NCBI RefSeq assembly: GCF_000741705.1
Contig: NZ_JGZI01000010.1
Span: 767,196-831,195 of the forward strand
DNA: 64,000 nucleotides
Direction of reading: 5' to 3'
Source of the DNA: Bifidobacterium psychraerophilum
Lineage (GTDB): Bacteria > Actinomycetota > Actinomycetes > Actinomycetales > Bifidobacteriaceae
How positions within the stretch are numbered: position 1 is the stretch's first letter; every line of letters begins with the position of its first letter. A program made the translations under genes and the position numbers. The notes below the pieces were generated by a model that was not told the origin of the DNA, made no database searches, and worked only from the letters and a program-made list of their open reading frames with translations. Shown in pieces: positions 8,324 through 16,347 of this stretch.

Positions 8324-9631
8324 GTGAGCGAGAACAACAGCTTCGATACGGTACGCATCCATGGCGGTTACGATCCCGAGGAACATCAATACGCCTCGAA
8401 TGTGCCCATCTACCTGAGTGCGGCCTTTTCCATGGGAAGCGCACAGCGCGGCAGGGATATCGCCGAAGGCAGGGAACCGGGATTCACCTATTCCCGGGTC
8501 GCGAATCCCACGGTCAGCATACTGGAGCGCAGAATCGCGCAGCTGGAAGGTGCGGTATCCGCCGTAGCCGTGGCTTCGGGCATGGCGGCGATATCCAATG
8601 CCGTGCTGACCGTCGCTGAGGGCGGCGGCAGGATCGTCGCCCACCATGACATCTATGGTGCGAGCCTTGATGAATTCATCAGTCTGGCGCCGAAGCTCGG
8701 CATCACCTTTGATTTCGTCGAGGATATCAACGATCCGGAAGAGCTCGCATCGGCCATCGGCCCCGACACCAAGGCCGTCTACGTCGAAAGCATCACGAAC
8801 CCTTTGACCAAGGTCACGGATGTCGACCAGGTCGCTGCGATCGCGCATGAAGCCGGCATTCCGTTGATTGTTGATAACACCTTCCCCACACCGTATCTCT
8901 TCCGTCCGATCGAACACGGCGCCGACATCGTGGTCTATTCCTCCACCAAGGCGATCAACGGGCACGGCAATGTCATCAGCGGACTGATCGTTGACGCAGG
9001 GCGCTTCGACTGGTCCAGCGAGCGCTTCCCCCAATTCTCCGAACCGGAGTTCACCCTCTATACCGAGGAGGTCGGCCATTCGCGCAGCTTCGTCGAGGCT
9101 TTCGGCAACGAGGCCTTCCACCAACGCCTGCGCTGCAAATTCCTGCGCCTGCTTGGTGCGGTGCTCGGTCCGCAACAGGCGTATCTCGAGCTGCTGGGTT
9201 TGGAGACCATCAGCGAGCGGCTCGACAAGGAAGTGTCCTCAGCGCAACGAATCGCCGCATTCCTGGCCGGGCACGATCATGTGACGAAGGTGAATTATTC
9301 CGGGCTGCCCGGCGACCCACAGGCCGGACTTGTCGAAAGGCTCTATCCCAAGGGCATCGGTTCCATACTCTCATTCGAGATCGAAGGTTCCGAGGAGCGG
9401 GTGAACCGTCTTATCGACGCCACCCGGGTCTTCAGCTATATCCCGAATGTGGGCGATGTCCGTTCACTGATCGTCAATCCGGCACGCACCACCCATCGCG
9501 AGATCCCCTTCGAATTCTGGGAGAGGAACGGGTTGAACGTCAATCTCATCCGTTTGTCGATCGGCTTGGAGGATCCTGACGATCTGATCCGCGACCTTGA
9601 GCAATCATTCGAACAGGCTTACCGGGACTGA
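8324..9631 (+). CDS. O-acetylhomoserine sulfhydrylase-like PLP enzyme (MetY family), copy 1
   Basis: A 435-residue Cys/Met-metabolism PLP-dependent enzyme. The GTG at 8324 follows AAGGAG and starts the homologous region FDTVRIHGGYDP. The PLP lysine is Lys209 in YSSTKAINGHG, and YSRVANPTVSILERRIAQLEG and SGMAAISNAVL are family hallmarks. The insert DAGRFDWSSERFPQFSEPEFT is typical of MetY rather than MetB/MetC. The family makes homocysteine or methionine-type thioethers from O-acetylhomoserine and a thiol, or performs related eliminations. Its paralogue at 52503-53813 shares most motifs. It leads a rightward operon with a ProC-like gene and an amidohydrolase. Confidence 0.92.
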   Translation: MSENNSFDTVRIHGGYDPEEHQYASNVPIYLSAAFSMGSAQRGRDIAEGREPGFTYSRVANPTVSILERRIAQLEGAVSAVAVASGMAAISNAVLTVAEGGGRIVAHHDIYGASLDEFISLAPKLGITFDFVEDINDPEELASAIGPDTKAVYVESITNPLTKVTDVDQVAAIAHEAGIPLIVDNTFPTPYLFRPIEHGADIVVYSSTKAINGHGNVISGLIVDAGRFDWSSERFPQFSEPEFTLYTEEVGHSRSFVEAFGNEAFHQRLRCKFLRLLGAVLGPQQAYLELLGLETISERLDKEVSSAQRIAAFLAGHDHVTKVNYSGLPGDPQAGLVERLYPKGIGSILSFEIEGSEERVNRLIDATRVFSYIPNVGDVRSLIVNPARTTHREIPFEFWERNGLNVNLIRLSIGLEDPDDLIRDLEQSFEQAYRD

Positions 9632-9671
9632 TCCGGCACGGTATTTCGGGACTCACCAGAAAGGGGTCATT

Positions 9672-10475
9672 ATGGCAGCATCATTGTATTTCATCGGTGG
9701 TGGCAACATGGTCACAGCCATCATCGAGGCGGTCCGACGCAAGCAGGACGGCTACGCCGTCGATTCACTGTATGTGGAGGAGGTGTCCCAGGAGAGACTC
9801 GACTATCTGCATGAGGCATTCGACGTCCAGGCCGCCGACAGCACCAGCACTCCCAAGGCGGATATCGTCGTCATCGGGGTCCGCCCGCAGGACGATGTCG
9901 CAGGAGTGGTCAGATCGGTCTCCGAGCGATTCGACCCCGCACATACCACGGTGATCTCCATCGTCGCGGGTTACACCATCGACCAGATCGAGCAGAACCT
10001 CGGCGATGGATTCAAACTCGCCCGGATCATACCGAATACACTCACCACCACGGATTACGGATTCAGTGGAGTCGCGTTGAACGGGCACGCCACAGCAGAG
10101 GATGTCGAGGATTTCCTCCGCACCTTCGGCAAGCCCCTGTATGTGCAGGAGCGTCTGATCGACGTCATCACGGGCTTCTACCCACCGAACCTCGTGTATC
10201 ACTTCATTGACGCCTATGTCGATGCCGGTGTGCTGGCGGGGCTTCCCCGGGACATCGCGAAGGCGATCGCCCTCGACACCCTGATAGGTGGGACCGAGTT
10301 CCTCAAGCAGAAGGATGTGCTCCCACAGGTGTTGCTCAATATCAATAATTCACCTGGTGGCGTGGGAATCACGCAAGCGTATACGCTGAATAAGAACGGC
10401 TTTGCCGCGGCGATACAAAGTGCGGTTCTCGCAGCTGTGGAGCGCACCACCGCGTTGGGGAGCGAAGCCAAGTAG
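9672..10475 (+). CDS. pyrroline-5-carboxylate reductase-like NADP oxidoreductase
   Basis: A 267-residue ProC-fold protein. The ATG at 9672 follows AAGGGG and gives the N-terminal Rossmann motif YFIGGGNMVTAII. IVVIGVRPQDDVAGVV, VISIVAGYTIDQIEQ and IIPNTLTTTDYGFSGVAL follow the P5C reductase layout, and the C-terminal helical domain contains LIGGTEFLKQK and NNSPGGVGITQAY, like the ProC signature SPGGTT. It differs clearly from the second ProC at 12691-13497, so it may reduce another cyclic imine or imino acid. It starts 40 bases after the MetY-type gene and 18 bases before the amidohydrolase. Confidence 0.88.
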   Translation: MAASLYFIGGGNMVTAIIEAVRRKQDGYAVDSLYVEEVSQERLDYLHEAFDVQAADSTSTPKADIVVIGVRPQDDVAGVVRSVSERFDPAHTTVISIVAGYTIDQIEQNLGDGFKLARIIPNTLTTTDYGFSGVALNGHATAEDVEDFLRTFGKPLYVQERLIDVITGFYPPNLVYHFIDAYVDAGVLAGLPRDIAKAIALDTLIGGTEFLKQKDVLPQVLLNINNSPGGVGITQAYTLNKNGFAAAIQSAVLAAVERTTALGSEAK

Positions 10476-10493
10476 CGATCGGAGGGTCACCTG

Positions 10494-11702
10494 ATGAGTA
10501 CTGCATTCGTCGCACCTGAGGACATCGAAACGGAAACACTCGAAGCAGCCGTGAAGGCCCGTCATTGGCTTCACCGGCATCCCGAGATCGCCCTTCGTGA
10601 ATATGACACCACGCATTTCATCACCGATCAGCTGGCGTCATACGGCATCGAGACGCGACAGCAAACAGCTTCTGGATCCGCCGACGACCGCTCGGACCAT
10701 CAGCTCGGAACCGGGGTGGTCGCGGATATTCATGGATTACAAGGCGACGGCCCCACACTGGCCTTGAGGGCGGATATCGATGGCCTCCCTCTGGCGGAGA
10801 ACGCCGATCATCCTTTCGCCTCTTTGAATCCGGGCATGATGCATGCCTGCGGCCATGATCTGCATACGGCATCCCTGCTTGGCGCCGCGAAGGAGCTGCA
10901 AGGCCACCGCGATCGCTTCCGTGGAACCGTGCGTTTGCTGTTCCAGCCTGCGGAGGAATCGGAGTTGGGAGCCCAGAAGGTTCTGGCCGCAGGCTGGCTT
11001 GATGGTGTCGATCTCATCGTCGGATACCATAACCATCCCGGCCTGCCGGTGGGCACGGTCGGCATCTCCTCCAAAGCGATTATGAGCGGCAACTACCGCT
11101 TCGACGTGACGATTCACGGCAAGGGCGCTCACGGCAGCAGGCCGGAGGATTCGGCTGACCCGATTGCGGCCTTCACCGCGATGTCCGCTCAGATCCAGAC
11201 CATCGTGAGCCGCAATGTCTCCCCACTCGAGCCCGTCGTCGTCAGCATCACACAGGTGCGTTCGGGATCGGCGTGGAATGTCATCCCATCGGATCTGGAA
11301 TTCCACGGCACGGCCCGTGCCTTCAACCGGCATAGCGCCGAGTTGATTCAGGAGAGACTCACACGAATCGTCCAAGGTGTCAGTGATGCCTACGCCGTAC
11401 GCTCGGATCTGGATTGGAGCGTACGCGCCGTACCCATCGAGAACGACCCGGATCTGGCATCGGCACTGGCACGCAGCGCGGAGAGCTACGCGCTGCACGT
11501 CATCGAACCGCAGCCGAGCCTTGGATCCGATGATTTCGCTGATTTCCAGCACTCAGGCATTCCTGGTCTCTTCAGTTTCATCGGGTCGAACGGCGACCCT
11601 GGTGCCAGCGGCTGGCATACGCCGAACTTCGAGGCGAAGGATTCGGCTCTCCCCTACGCCATCGATTACTACACTCATGCGGTGGACACGCTGCTCGCAT
11701 GA
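10494..11702 (+). CDS. M20 family metallo-amidohydrolase
   Basis: A 402-residue zinc amidohydrolase of the M20D type (hippurate/N-acyl amino acid hydrolases). GGAGGGT lies just before the ATG. LALRADIDGLPLAE, MHACGHDLHTASLLGAA with metal-binding His and Asp, and LFQPAEESELGAQKVLAAGWLDGVD with the catalytic Glu pair are visible. GKGAHGSRPEDSADPI begins the dimerisation domain and GSDDFADFQ is near the C-terminal metal ligand. It removes acyl groups from N-acyl amino acids or dipeptide-like amides in the cytoplasm. Co-transcription with MetY-like and ProC-like genes suggests deacylation of an imported amino acid conjugate (inference). Confidence 0.92.
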   Translation: MSTAFVAPEDIETETLEAAVKARHWLHRHPEIALREYDTTHFITDQLASYGIETRQQTASGSADDRSDHQLGTGVVADIHGLQGDGPTLALRADIDGLPLAENADHPFASLNPGMMHACGHDLHTASLLGAAKELQGHRDRFRGTVRLLFQPAEESELGAQKVLAAGWLDGVDLIVGYHNHPGLPVGTVGISSKAIMSGNYRFDVTIHGKGAHGSRPEDSADPIAAFTAMSAQIQTIVSRNVSPLEPVVVSITQVRSGSAWNVIPSDLEFHGTARAFNRHSAELIQERLTRIVQGVSDAYAVRSDLDWSVRAVPIENDPDLASALARSAESYALHVIEPQPSLGSDDFADFQHSGIPGLFSFIGSNGDPGASGWHTPNFEAKDSALPYAIDYYTHAVDTLLA

Positions 11703-11724
11703 GGGTCTGATCCGCCGGACAGAT

Positions 11725-11784
11725 GCAAGGCCGCCACGGCATCCCAGTCACCTCGGGTGACGTCGGATGCCATGGCGGCCTTGC
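11725..11784. terminator. long bidirectional terminator-like hairpin
   Basis: Arms of 20 bases (11725-11744 and 11765-11784) pair with one G-T/C-A position, and inside the loop a second perfect hairpin (GTCACC / GGTGAC) occurs. It sits between the convergent amidohydrolase and glyoxalase-like genes and should stop transcription from both sides. Confidence 0.8.
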
Positions 11785-11824
11785 CACAGCTGAGCGTGCT
11801 GCGTGGAGCCTTCCTCAGCTCAGC

Positions 11825-12616
11825 TCACAGGAAATCGAGTACCGAATCCCCTATCACCAGACTCTGTCCTCGCAGGCTTTCCTTGGCACCGGTGAATTCC
11901 AATGCGGTGATGTGATTGGCAGTACCGTTGCGGAACACCAGATCGCGATCATGCAGGTGGATCACCACACCGCCATCCGTGTTGTCCTCCGCCGACTGCG
12001 CGCTTTCCGGCTGTCCGGTGAGCAATGACCACACCCGTGCCATCCCCGCCACATCAGGCACCTCGAATATAACGCGTTTGACCCTCAGATCACCCGCTGG
12101 ATGAGCCGTGATCAGCCCTTGTGCGGACAACTGCTCCTCACGCTGCTCATCGGTGCCCGGCCATTCAAGGAAGAAGGGATACGGCAAGCCGCTGATGGTG
12201 TTGTCTATGAAGAAAATAGACCAACGGATCTCGTTCCCCTGCTGATCGACGCGTCTGCCATCCACCACATCACCGACCGGGATACCCGCGTTCTTCAAGC
12301 GCAGGTGCGTGGCTTCGATGTCGTGCGTGCGTATCGCAATGGTGTTGATACGTTCGATCCCCTCATTGAAATCCCGGGCCGCATCGAAGACGGCTGCCGC
12401 GCCATCACGGGGGAATGCCGAGGCAGTCCGTTCGTCCTGCACGGAGATGAGCTCGATGTAGTTCAGCCCGAAATACCCCAGGGCGTTCTCGGTCCCCCAT
12501 ACCCGGTGGCTTCCACCCCGGGCGAAGGTGATACCCAGATCCGCGAAGCGCCGGATCTGTTCGTCAAGGTCCAGAACATTGATCATCGTATGGTCCCAGG
12601 CAAGATTTTCACTCAT
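11825..12616 (-). CDS. VOC/glyoxalase-like domain protein
   Basis: A 263-residue protein of the glyoxalase-like (VOC superfamily) type. WDHTMINVLDLDEQIRRFADLGITFARGG at the N-terminus and LGYFGLNYIELISVQDE match the first beta-alpha-beta modules that carry metal ligands (His and Glu). A second module starts near residue 175 (VKRVIFEVPDVAGMARVWSLLTG). Members act as metal-dependent isomerases, lyases or dioxygenases, or as non-catalytic binding proteins; the substrate is not predictable. It lies about 75 bases downstream of proC on the same strand and is convergent with the M20 operon. Confidence 0.8.
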   Translation of the reverse strand: MSENLAWDHTMINVLDLDEQIRRFADLGITFARGGSHRVWGTENALGYFGLNYIELISVQDERTASAFPRDGAAAVFDAARDFNEGIERINTIAIRTHDIEATHLRLKNAGIPVGDVVDGRRVDQQGNEIRWSIFFIDNTISGLPYPFFLEWPGTDEQREEQLSAQGLITAHPAGDLRVKRVIFEVPDVAGMARVWSLLTGQPESAQSAEDNTDGGVVIHLHDRDLVFRNGTANHITALEFTGAKESLRGQSLVIGDSVLDFL

Positions 12617-12690
12617 TGATCATCGCTTTCTCTTCTTCCGCATCCCCGTCGGATTGCACGTGAGATGCAGGCTTGGTTCAACAGCTTGGT

Positions 12691-13497
12691 TCACAACTGG
12701 GCGGATCGTTCGGCAGCGGCACTGACCGCATCGATCACCGCGGATCTGAAGGCCTTGTCCTCCAGAACGGCGCATCCTTCGATCGTCGTCCCGGCCGGGG
12801 ATGTGACCATGTCTTTGAGGTCGGCCGGATGCATGCCCCGCTCAAGAATCAATTTCGCCGTGCCGAAACAGGTCTGGGCCGCAAGACGCAGCGCGACGGG
12901 ACGCGCAAGTCCCTGCCGCACCCCTCCGTCCGCCAGGGCCTCGATGAACATCGCCGCATAGGCTGGGCCTCCTCCGGACAGACCGCACACCGCATCGAGC
13001 TGATACTCCGGAAGCAGTTCCACAGTGCCCAGAGAGGCGAATAGCCGTGACGCCCATCGCAACTCCCCATCGTGGAAATCGTTGTCGGAACACAAGGCGA
13101 AAGCCCCCGCGCCGACCAGGGCCGGAGTATTGGGCAGGAGGCGCAGCAGGCGGATATCGCCCTGCACCCTCTCTCGAATGCGGGTCGAGCCGACACCGGC
13201 CACAATAGACAGCACGGCCTTGCCTGCGATACCCGATCCGCACTGTTCCAATGCAAGGGATAATTGCTGTGGCTTGACCGCAATCAGTATGATGTCCGAC
13301 TGTTCGCAGACCCCGGCATCATCATCCATCACATTGGCGCCCAAAGCCTGCGCACGTTCACGGGCCTTGGCATCCACATCGTAGACCTGCACGGAGTCCG
13401 GGCTGAGTATCCCGCCAGACAATGCCCCGGAGAGAATCGCCCCTCCCATGTTGCCGAAGCCGACGATTCCGAGACGATATGATGTCTGATTCCCCAT
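12691..13497 (-). CDS. proC: pyrroline-5-carboxylate reductase
   Basis: A 268-residue enzyme for the last step of proline synthesis (pyrroline-5-carboxylate to proline with NADPH). It has the Rossmann motif LGIVGFGNMGGAIL, then IILIAVKPQQL, VLSIVAGVGSTRIRE and RLLPNTPALVGAGAFAL. The family signature is present as LSGGGPAYAAMFIEALADGGVRQGL and SPAGTTIEGCAVLE. I chose the ATG at 13497 because homology begins at once, although the ribosome site (a G-run seven bases upstream) is unusual. The frame upstream is open but consists of tandem repeats. It is much closer to canonical ProC than the paralogue at 9672. Confidence 0.9.
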   Translation of the reverse strand: MGNQTSYRLGIVGFGNMGGAILSGALSGGILSPDSVQVYDVDAKARERAQALGANVMDDDAGVCEQSDIILIAVKPQQLSLALEQCGSGIAGKAVLSIVAGVGSTRIRERVQGDIRLLRLLPNTPALVGAGAFALCSDNDFHDGELRWASRLFASLGTVELLPEYQLDAVCGLSGGGPAYAAMFIEALADGGVRQGLARPVALRLAAQTCFGTAKLILERGMHPADLKDMVTSPAGTTIEGCAVLEDKAFRSAVIDAVSAAAERSAQL

Positions 13498-13515
13498 CCG
13501 TGCCCCCATGCCGTG

Positions 13516-13580
13516 TTCCGATGACATATTCCGATGACATATTCCGATGACATATTCCGATGCGGTGTTCCGATGTCTCG
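13516..13580. repeat. 13-bp tandem repeat, five units, upstream of proC
   Basis: Five consecutive 13-base units begin TTCCGATG; the first three (TTCCGATGACATA) are identical and the last two diverge in the final five bases. The array lies 18 bases upstream of the proC start, probably in its leader or promoter. The unit length is not a multiple of three, which argues against a coding role. Confidence 0.85.
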
Positions 13581-13874
13581 GCGTATCCGCTCTGTGACCA
13601 AGCTTATTGGCGGAAAGGGGGCAACACAGCTGTCTCGCTAAACGAATCATCTATCATTCGTTATCGTCTGCGTTGATAAAGGCGCCCGGAAACGGAATCT
13701 TCATTGATGGGAAGCCGTGTCGGAGCGGTGCCGGGCATCATCCGGCGATGCCATGAAAACAGCGGAGCCGATGACCGAAAGCCAGGTAGGACATCCATCG
13801 TGGAACCCGGGCTTCGACCATCGGCCTACTGTGGCATGCGCCGACGCGCACTGCCGATCATTTACGTGCGGATA
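13581..13874. other. gap upstream of proC, no gene seen
   Basis: About 290 bases beyond the tandem repeat contain no supported gene. The stretch should hold the proC promoter and the 3' end of the small membrane protein transcript, which is read in the same direction; no clear -35/-10 pair or strong terminator was identified. Confidence 0.4.
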
Positions 13875-14249
13875 CTAGGCGAGCAGCTGCTGGACCGACT
13901 CGCGAATCTTTCCGGTGGTGTCGTCAACGGCGGAACCCGCTGTCTGTACGGTCTTCGCCAAAACCTTCTGCGCCTGCTTCTGCTTGCGGTCCAGCTCGCC
14001 ACACCACTTCGACGAACATTGACCCGAAGCGCAACGGTACTTGAAGAAGAAGTAGCCTGCGACCGCCGCAAGCACCGCGATGATCAGGAACAGCTTGCCA
14101 TGGGAGCATTTGCTCTCGTGGCGCTCATCATCCCAGCCGTAGAAAACATCCGAATTATCGAAATCCTCGTTGTCGTCGGAGCGCACCTCATTGTTCTGCG
14201 ATCCGTCGTCACGTGGCTCTGTCTCGTCATACTCGTGTTCATTTGCCAT
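13875..14249 (-). CDS. small single-pass membrane protein, function unknown
   Basis: A 124-residue protein with a strong ribosome site (AAGGAGGA) before its ATG. The first 45 residues are very acidic (Asp, Glu, Asn), followed by one hydrophobic segment (about 52-69, GKLFLIIAVLAAVAGYFFF). Then comes a short Cys-containing stretch (three Cys in RCASGQCSSKWC) and an amphipathic C-terminal tail (KQKQAQKVLAKTVQTAGSAV) that may form a coiled helix. I recognise no family. The charge pattern suggests an acidic cytoplasmic N-terminus, but topology is uncertain. Confidence 0.7.
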   Translation of the reverse strand: MANEHEYDETEPRDDGSQNNEVRSDDNEDFDNSDVFYGWDDERHESKCSHGKLFLIIAVLAAVAGYFFFKYRCASGQCSSKWCGELDRKQKQAQKVLAKTVQTAGSAVDDTTGKIRESVQQLLA

Positions 14250-14377
14250 ATGCCCATCCTCCTTTTCACCAATGGTATCCCACCATATGACCGCACACTC
14301 TCGGTGAAATCACACATCCCGGGAGTGTCGCACATCCTGGCTCTCTTCTGGGATGCTCATCTTCGCGCGGTAGCGGG

Positions 14378-15010
14378 TCAGGAGACCCCGAACCCGCTGT
14401 CTCGCTTCGCATAGACCATGGCCACCGCCGCCGTACGATCGTTGACGCCGAGTTTGGCGAAAATCCTACTGAAATAGGTTTTCACAGTGGCTTCACTAAT
14501 GAACAGGCTGGCGGCGATCTGCCGATTCGTTTTACCGGCTGCAGCAAGTTGCAGGACGGCATGCTCCTGTTCGGAAAGCGGCGGCTTATGCTGCGGATGC
14601 AGATGATCGGCCATCGCCTGTGCGGCGCGCGGTGCCATCACAGTCCCGCCTGCAACCGTGTTCCGTATGGATTCGGCAAGGAACTGAGGTTCCACATCCT
14701 TGAGCAGGTAGCCGTGCGCACCCGCTTCGATGGCCGTGAGAATATCACCATCCGTGTCATAGGTCGTGAGAATCAGGATTTTCAGACCGGGCTGGATCTG
14801 CAGGGCTTTGCGTGTGACCTCGGGGCCGTTCATATCCGGCATCCTCAGATCAAGCAGCAGCAGATCCGGCACCGTCCGTTTGACGCATTCAAGTGCCTGC
14901 TTCCCGCCCGAAGCCTGGGCGACGATATCCATATCGGCATGCCTTTCCAGCATGCTGCGGATGCCCTCACGAACCATGGGATGGTCGTCGACGATCACGA
15001 TGCGAATCAT
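14378..15010 (-). CDS. LuxR-family response regulator (NarL type)
   Basis: A 210-residue two-component response regulator. The receiver domain (1-120) has the acidic pocket IVDDHP, the phospho-acceptor Asp in LLLLDLRMPDMNG and the conserved Lys in YLLKDVEP. The C-terminal GerE helix-turn-helix contains LSEQEHAVLQLAAAGKTNRQIAASLFISEATVKTY. Its ATG overlaps the stop of the histidine kinase gene by four bases (ATGA), so the pair is translationally coupled. The kinase follows an EmrB-type exporter gene, so control of that exporter or of envelope stress is possible (inference). Confidence 0.93.
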   Translation of the reverse strand: MIRIVIVDDHPMVREGIRSMLERHADMDIVAQASGGKQALECVKRTVPDLLLLDLRMPDMNGPEVTRKALQIQPGLKILILTTYDTDGDILTAIEAGAHGYLLKDVEPQFLAESIRNTVAGGTVMAPRAAQAMADHLHPQHKPPLSEQEHAVLQLAAAGKTNRQIAASLFISEATVKTYFSRIFAKLGVNDRTAAVAMVYAKRDSGFGVS

Positions 15011-16305
15011 AGCGATGCATCCTCCGTCAGTATGTTCTGCGTCTGCTCTCCAATCGGGAACAGTACCATGATTCTGGTGCCTTTCCCGATCGAGGAGACG
15101 CAGCTGAAACCACCCGACAATTCCTCGGCCCTTCTTCGCATATCGATGAAACCATAGCCATGCCCGGTGGCGTTCGCCTGCTCATCGGAAATCGATGCGG
15201 CATCGAAACCGATGCCATCATCCTCGATGCACAGGCGCAGCACGGCGCCACCCTGTTGAAGGTCATGCGTCACCCCAAGATCCACGGTGATGCCATGCGC
15301 GCGGGAATGCTTTTGCGTGTTCGTCACCGCTTCCTGGACGATACGCAGCACGGCGACCTGCAATGCGAGCGGCAACTCCGGTATGTTCTGATCCACATGC
15401 AATGCGCATGTCGGGCCGTCCTCCCCTTCCGTATTCGCCAGTGTCCGTTGCAAAGCGTCACGCAGACCACTTTTCTGCAAAGCCGCCGGCGTGCTGTTGG
15501 CAATCAGCGCCCGGGTGTCGTCAAGGCTTTCCTTGGCGATTGCACTGATCATACGTATATGTTTCATCGCCAGTGTGCGGTCCTGCTCGTCACACATCTC
15601 ATCCGCCGCCGCGCGTGACAGCGCCAGCACCGAAGTCAGGGATTGGGCGATCGTATCGTGCATCTCACCGGCCATGCGCTGCCGTTCGGCGGCGATGCCC
15701 TCTTGATGGCTCAAGTGTCTGATGACCTCCTGCTGGCTTTCAAGCCGGCCGATGAGCTGCATGTTGTGCTCGTTGACCTCGACGAGGTGATCGTTCGCGA
15801 TTCCGATCATTCCGCTGAAGAACACCGATGCGATGGATTCAACGACCGTGTCCGTGATGTTCCCGCCATACAGTGTGGCCGACTGGACCCATGCCACGCC
15901 GATGAACCCGCAGTTCATCAGCGTGACGATTCCGAGGGAGGGCCAATAGGTGAACGCGATGAACAGTTGCGGCACGACGATGAACTGGACGAAAACCACG
16001 GATGGATTGATCGCCGCCGCCGCGATCAGGCATACGACGGCCAGCACGGCAAAACACCAGCCTCGATATCCGCTTTTGCTCAACGCCTCCGCATCATCTC
16101 CGGAATAGGGATCGACGAAGAACAGGAAGACCACAGTCGGCAAGCCGAGCAGCACGACCAGGGCAAAACGCTGATACCAGTCGATCTGTGTCAACATCAC
16201 GATGGCGATTATCAGCAGCGGAGTGGCTACGGCAAAATACATATTCCACCGGCTGTGCACATTGCTTGTAGAAACGCGCATTGCGTCGATTCCCGATTCC
16301 TCCAT
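15007..16305 (-). CDS. membrane sensor histidine kinase (HisKA_3 type)
   Basis: A sensor kinase of about 432 residues. The N-terminal half has four to five hydrophobic segments without a large external domain, suggesting intramembrane sensing. A coiled linker leads to the dimerisation/phosphoacceptor motif QRMAGEMHDTIAQSLTSVLAL with the phosphorylated His. The ATPase domain has LRIVQEAVTNTQKHSRA (N box), DDGIGFD (G1) and GHGYGFIDMRRRAEELSGG. I prefer the ATG at 16305 (AAGGGG upstream); a start at 16323 would add six residues. It partners the overlapping response regulator. Confidence 0.92.
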   Translation of the reverse strand: MEESGIDAMRVSTSNVHSRWNMYFAVATPLLIIAIVMLTQIDWYQRFALVVLLGLPTVVFLFFVDPYSGDDAEALSKSGYRGWCFAVLAVVCLIAAAAINPSVVFVQFIVVPQLFIAFTYWPSLGIVTLMNCGFIGVAWVQSATLYGGNITDTVVESIASVFFSGMIGIANDHLVEVNEHNMQLIGRLESQQEVIRHLSHQEGIAAERQRMAGEMHDTIAQSLTSVLALSRAAADEMCDEQDRTLAMKHIRMISAIAKESLDDTRALIANSTPAALQKSGLRDALQRTLANTEGEDGPTCALHVDQNIPELPLALQVAVLRIVQEAVTNTQKHSRAHGITVDLGVTHDLQQGGAVLRLCIEDDGIGFDAASISDEQANATGHGYGFIDMRRRAEELSGGFSCVSSIGKGTRIMVLFPIGEQTQNILTEDASL

Positions 16306-16347
16306 AGGCTGCATCCCCTTCATACCCTCGTCCGCTGCATACTCAGC

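Noticed and set aside
13498..13650. N-terminal extension of ProC through the tandem repeat
   Set aside because: The repeat unit is 13 bases, so each indel would shift the frame, and homology begins at 13497.
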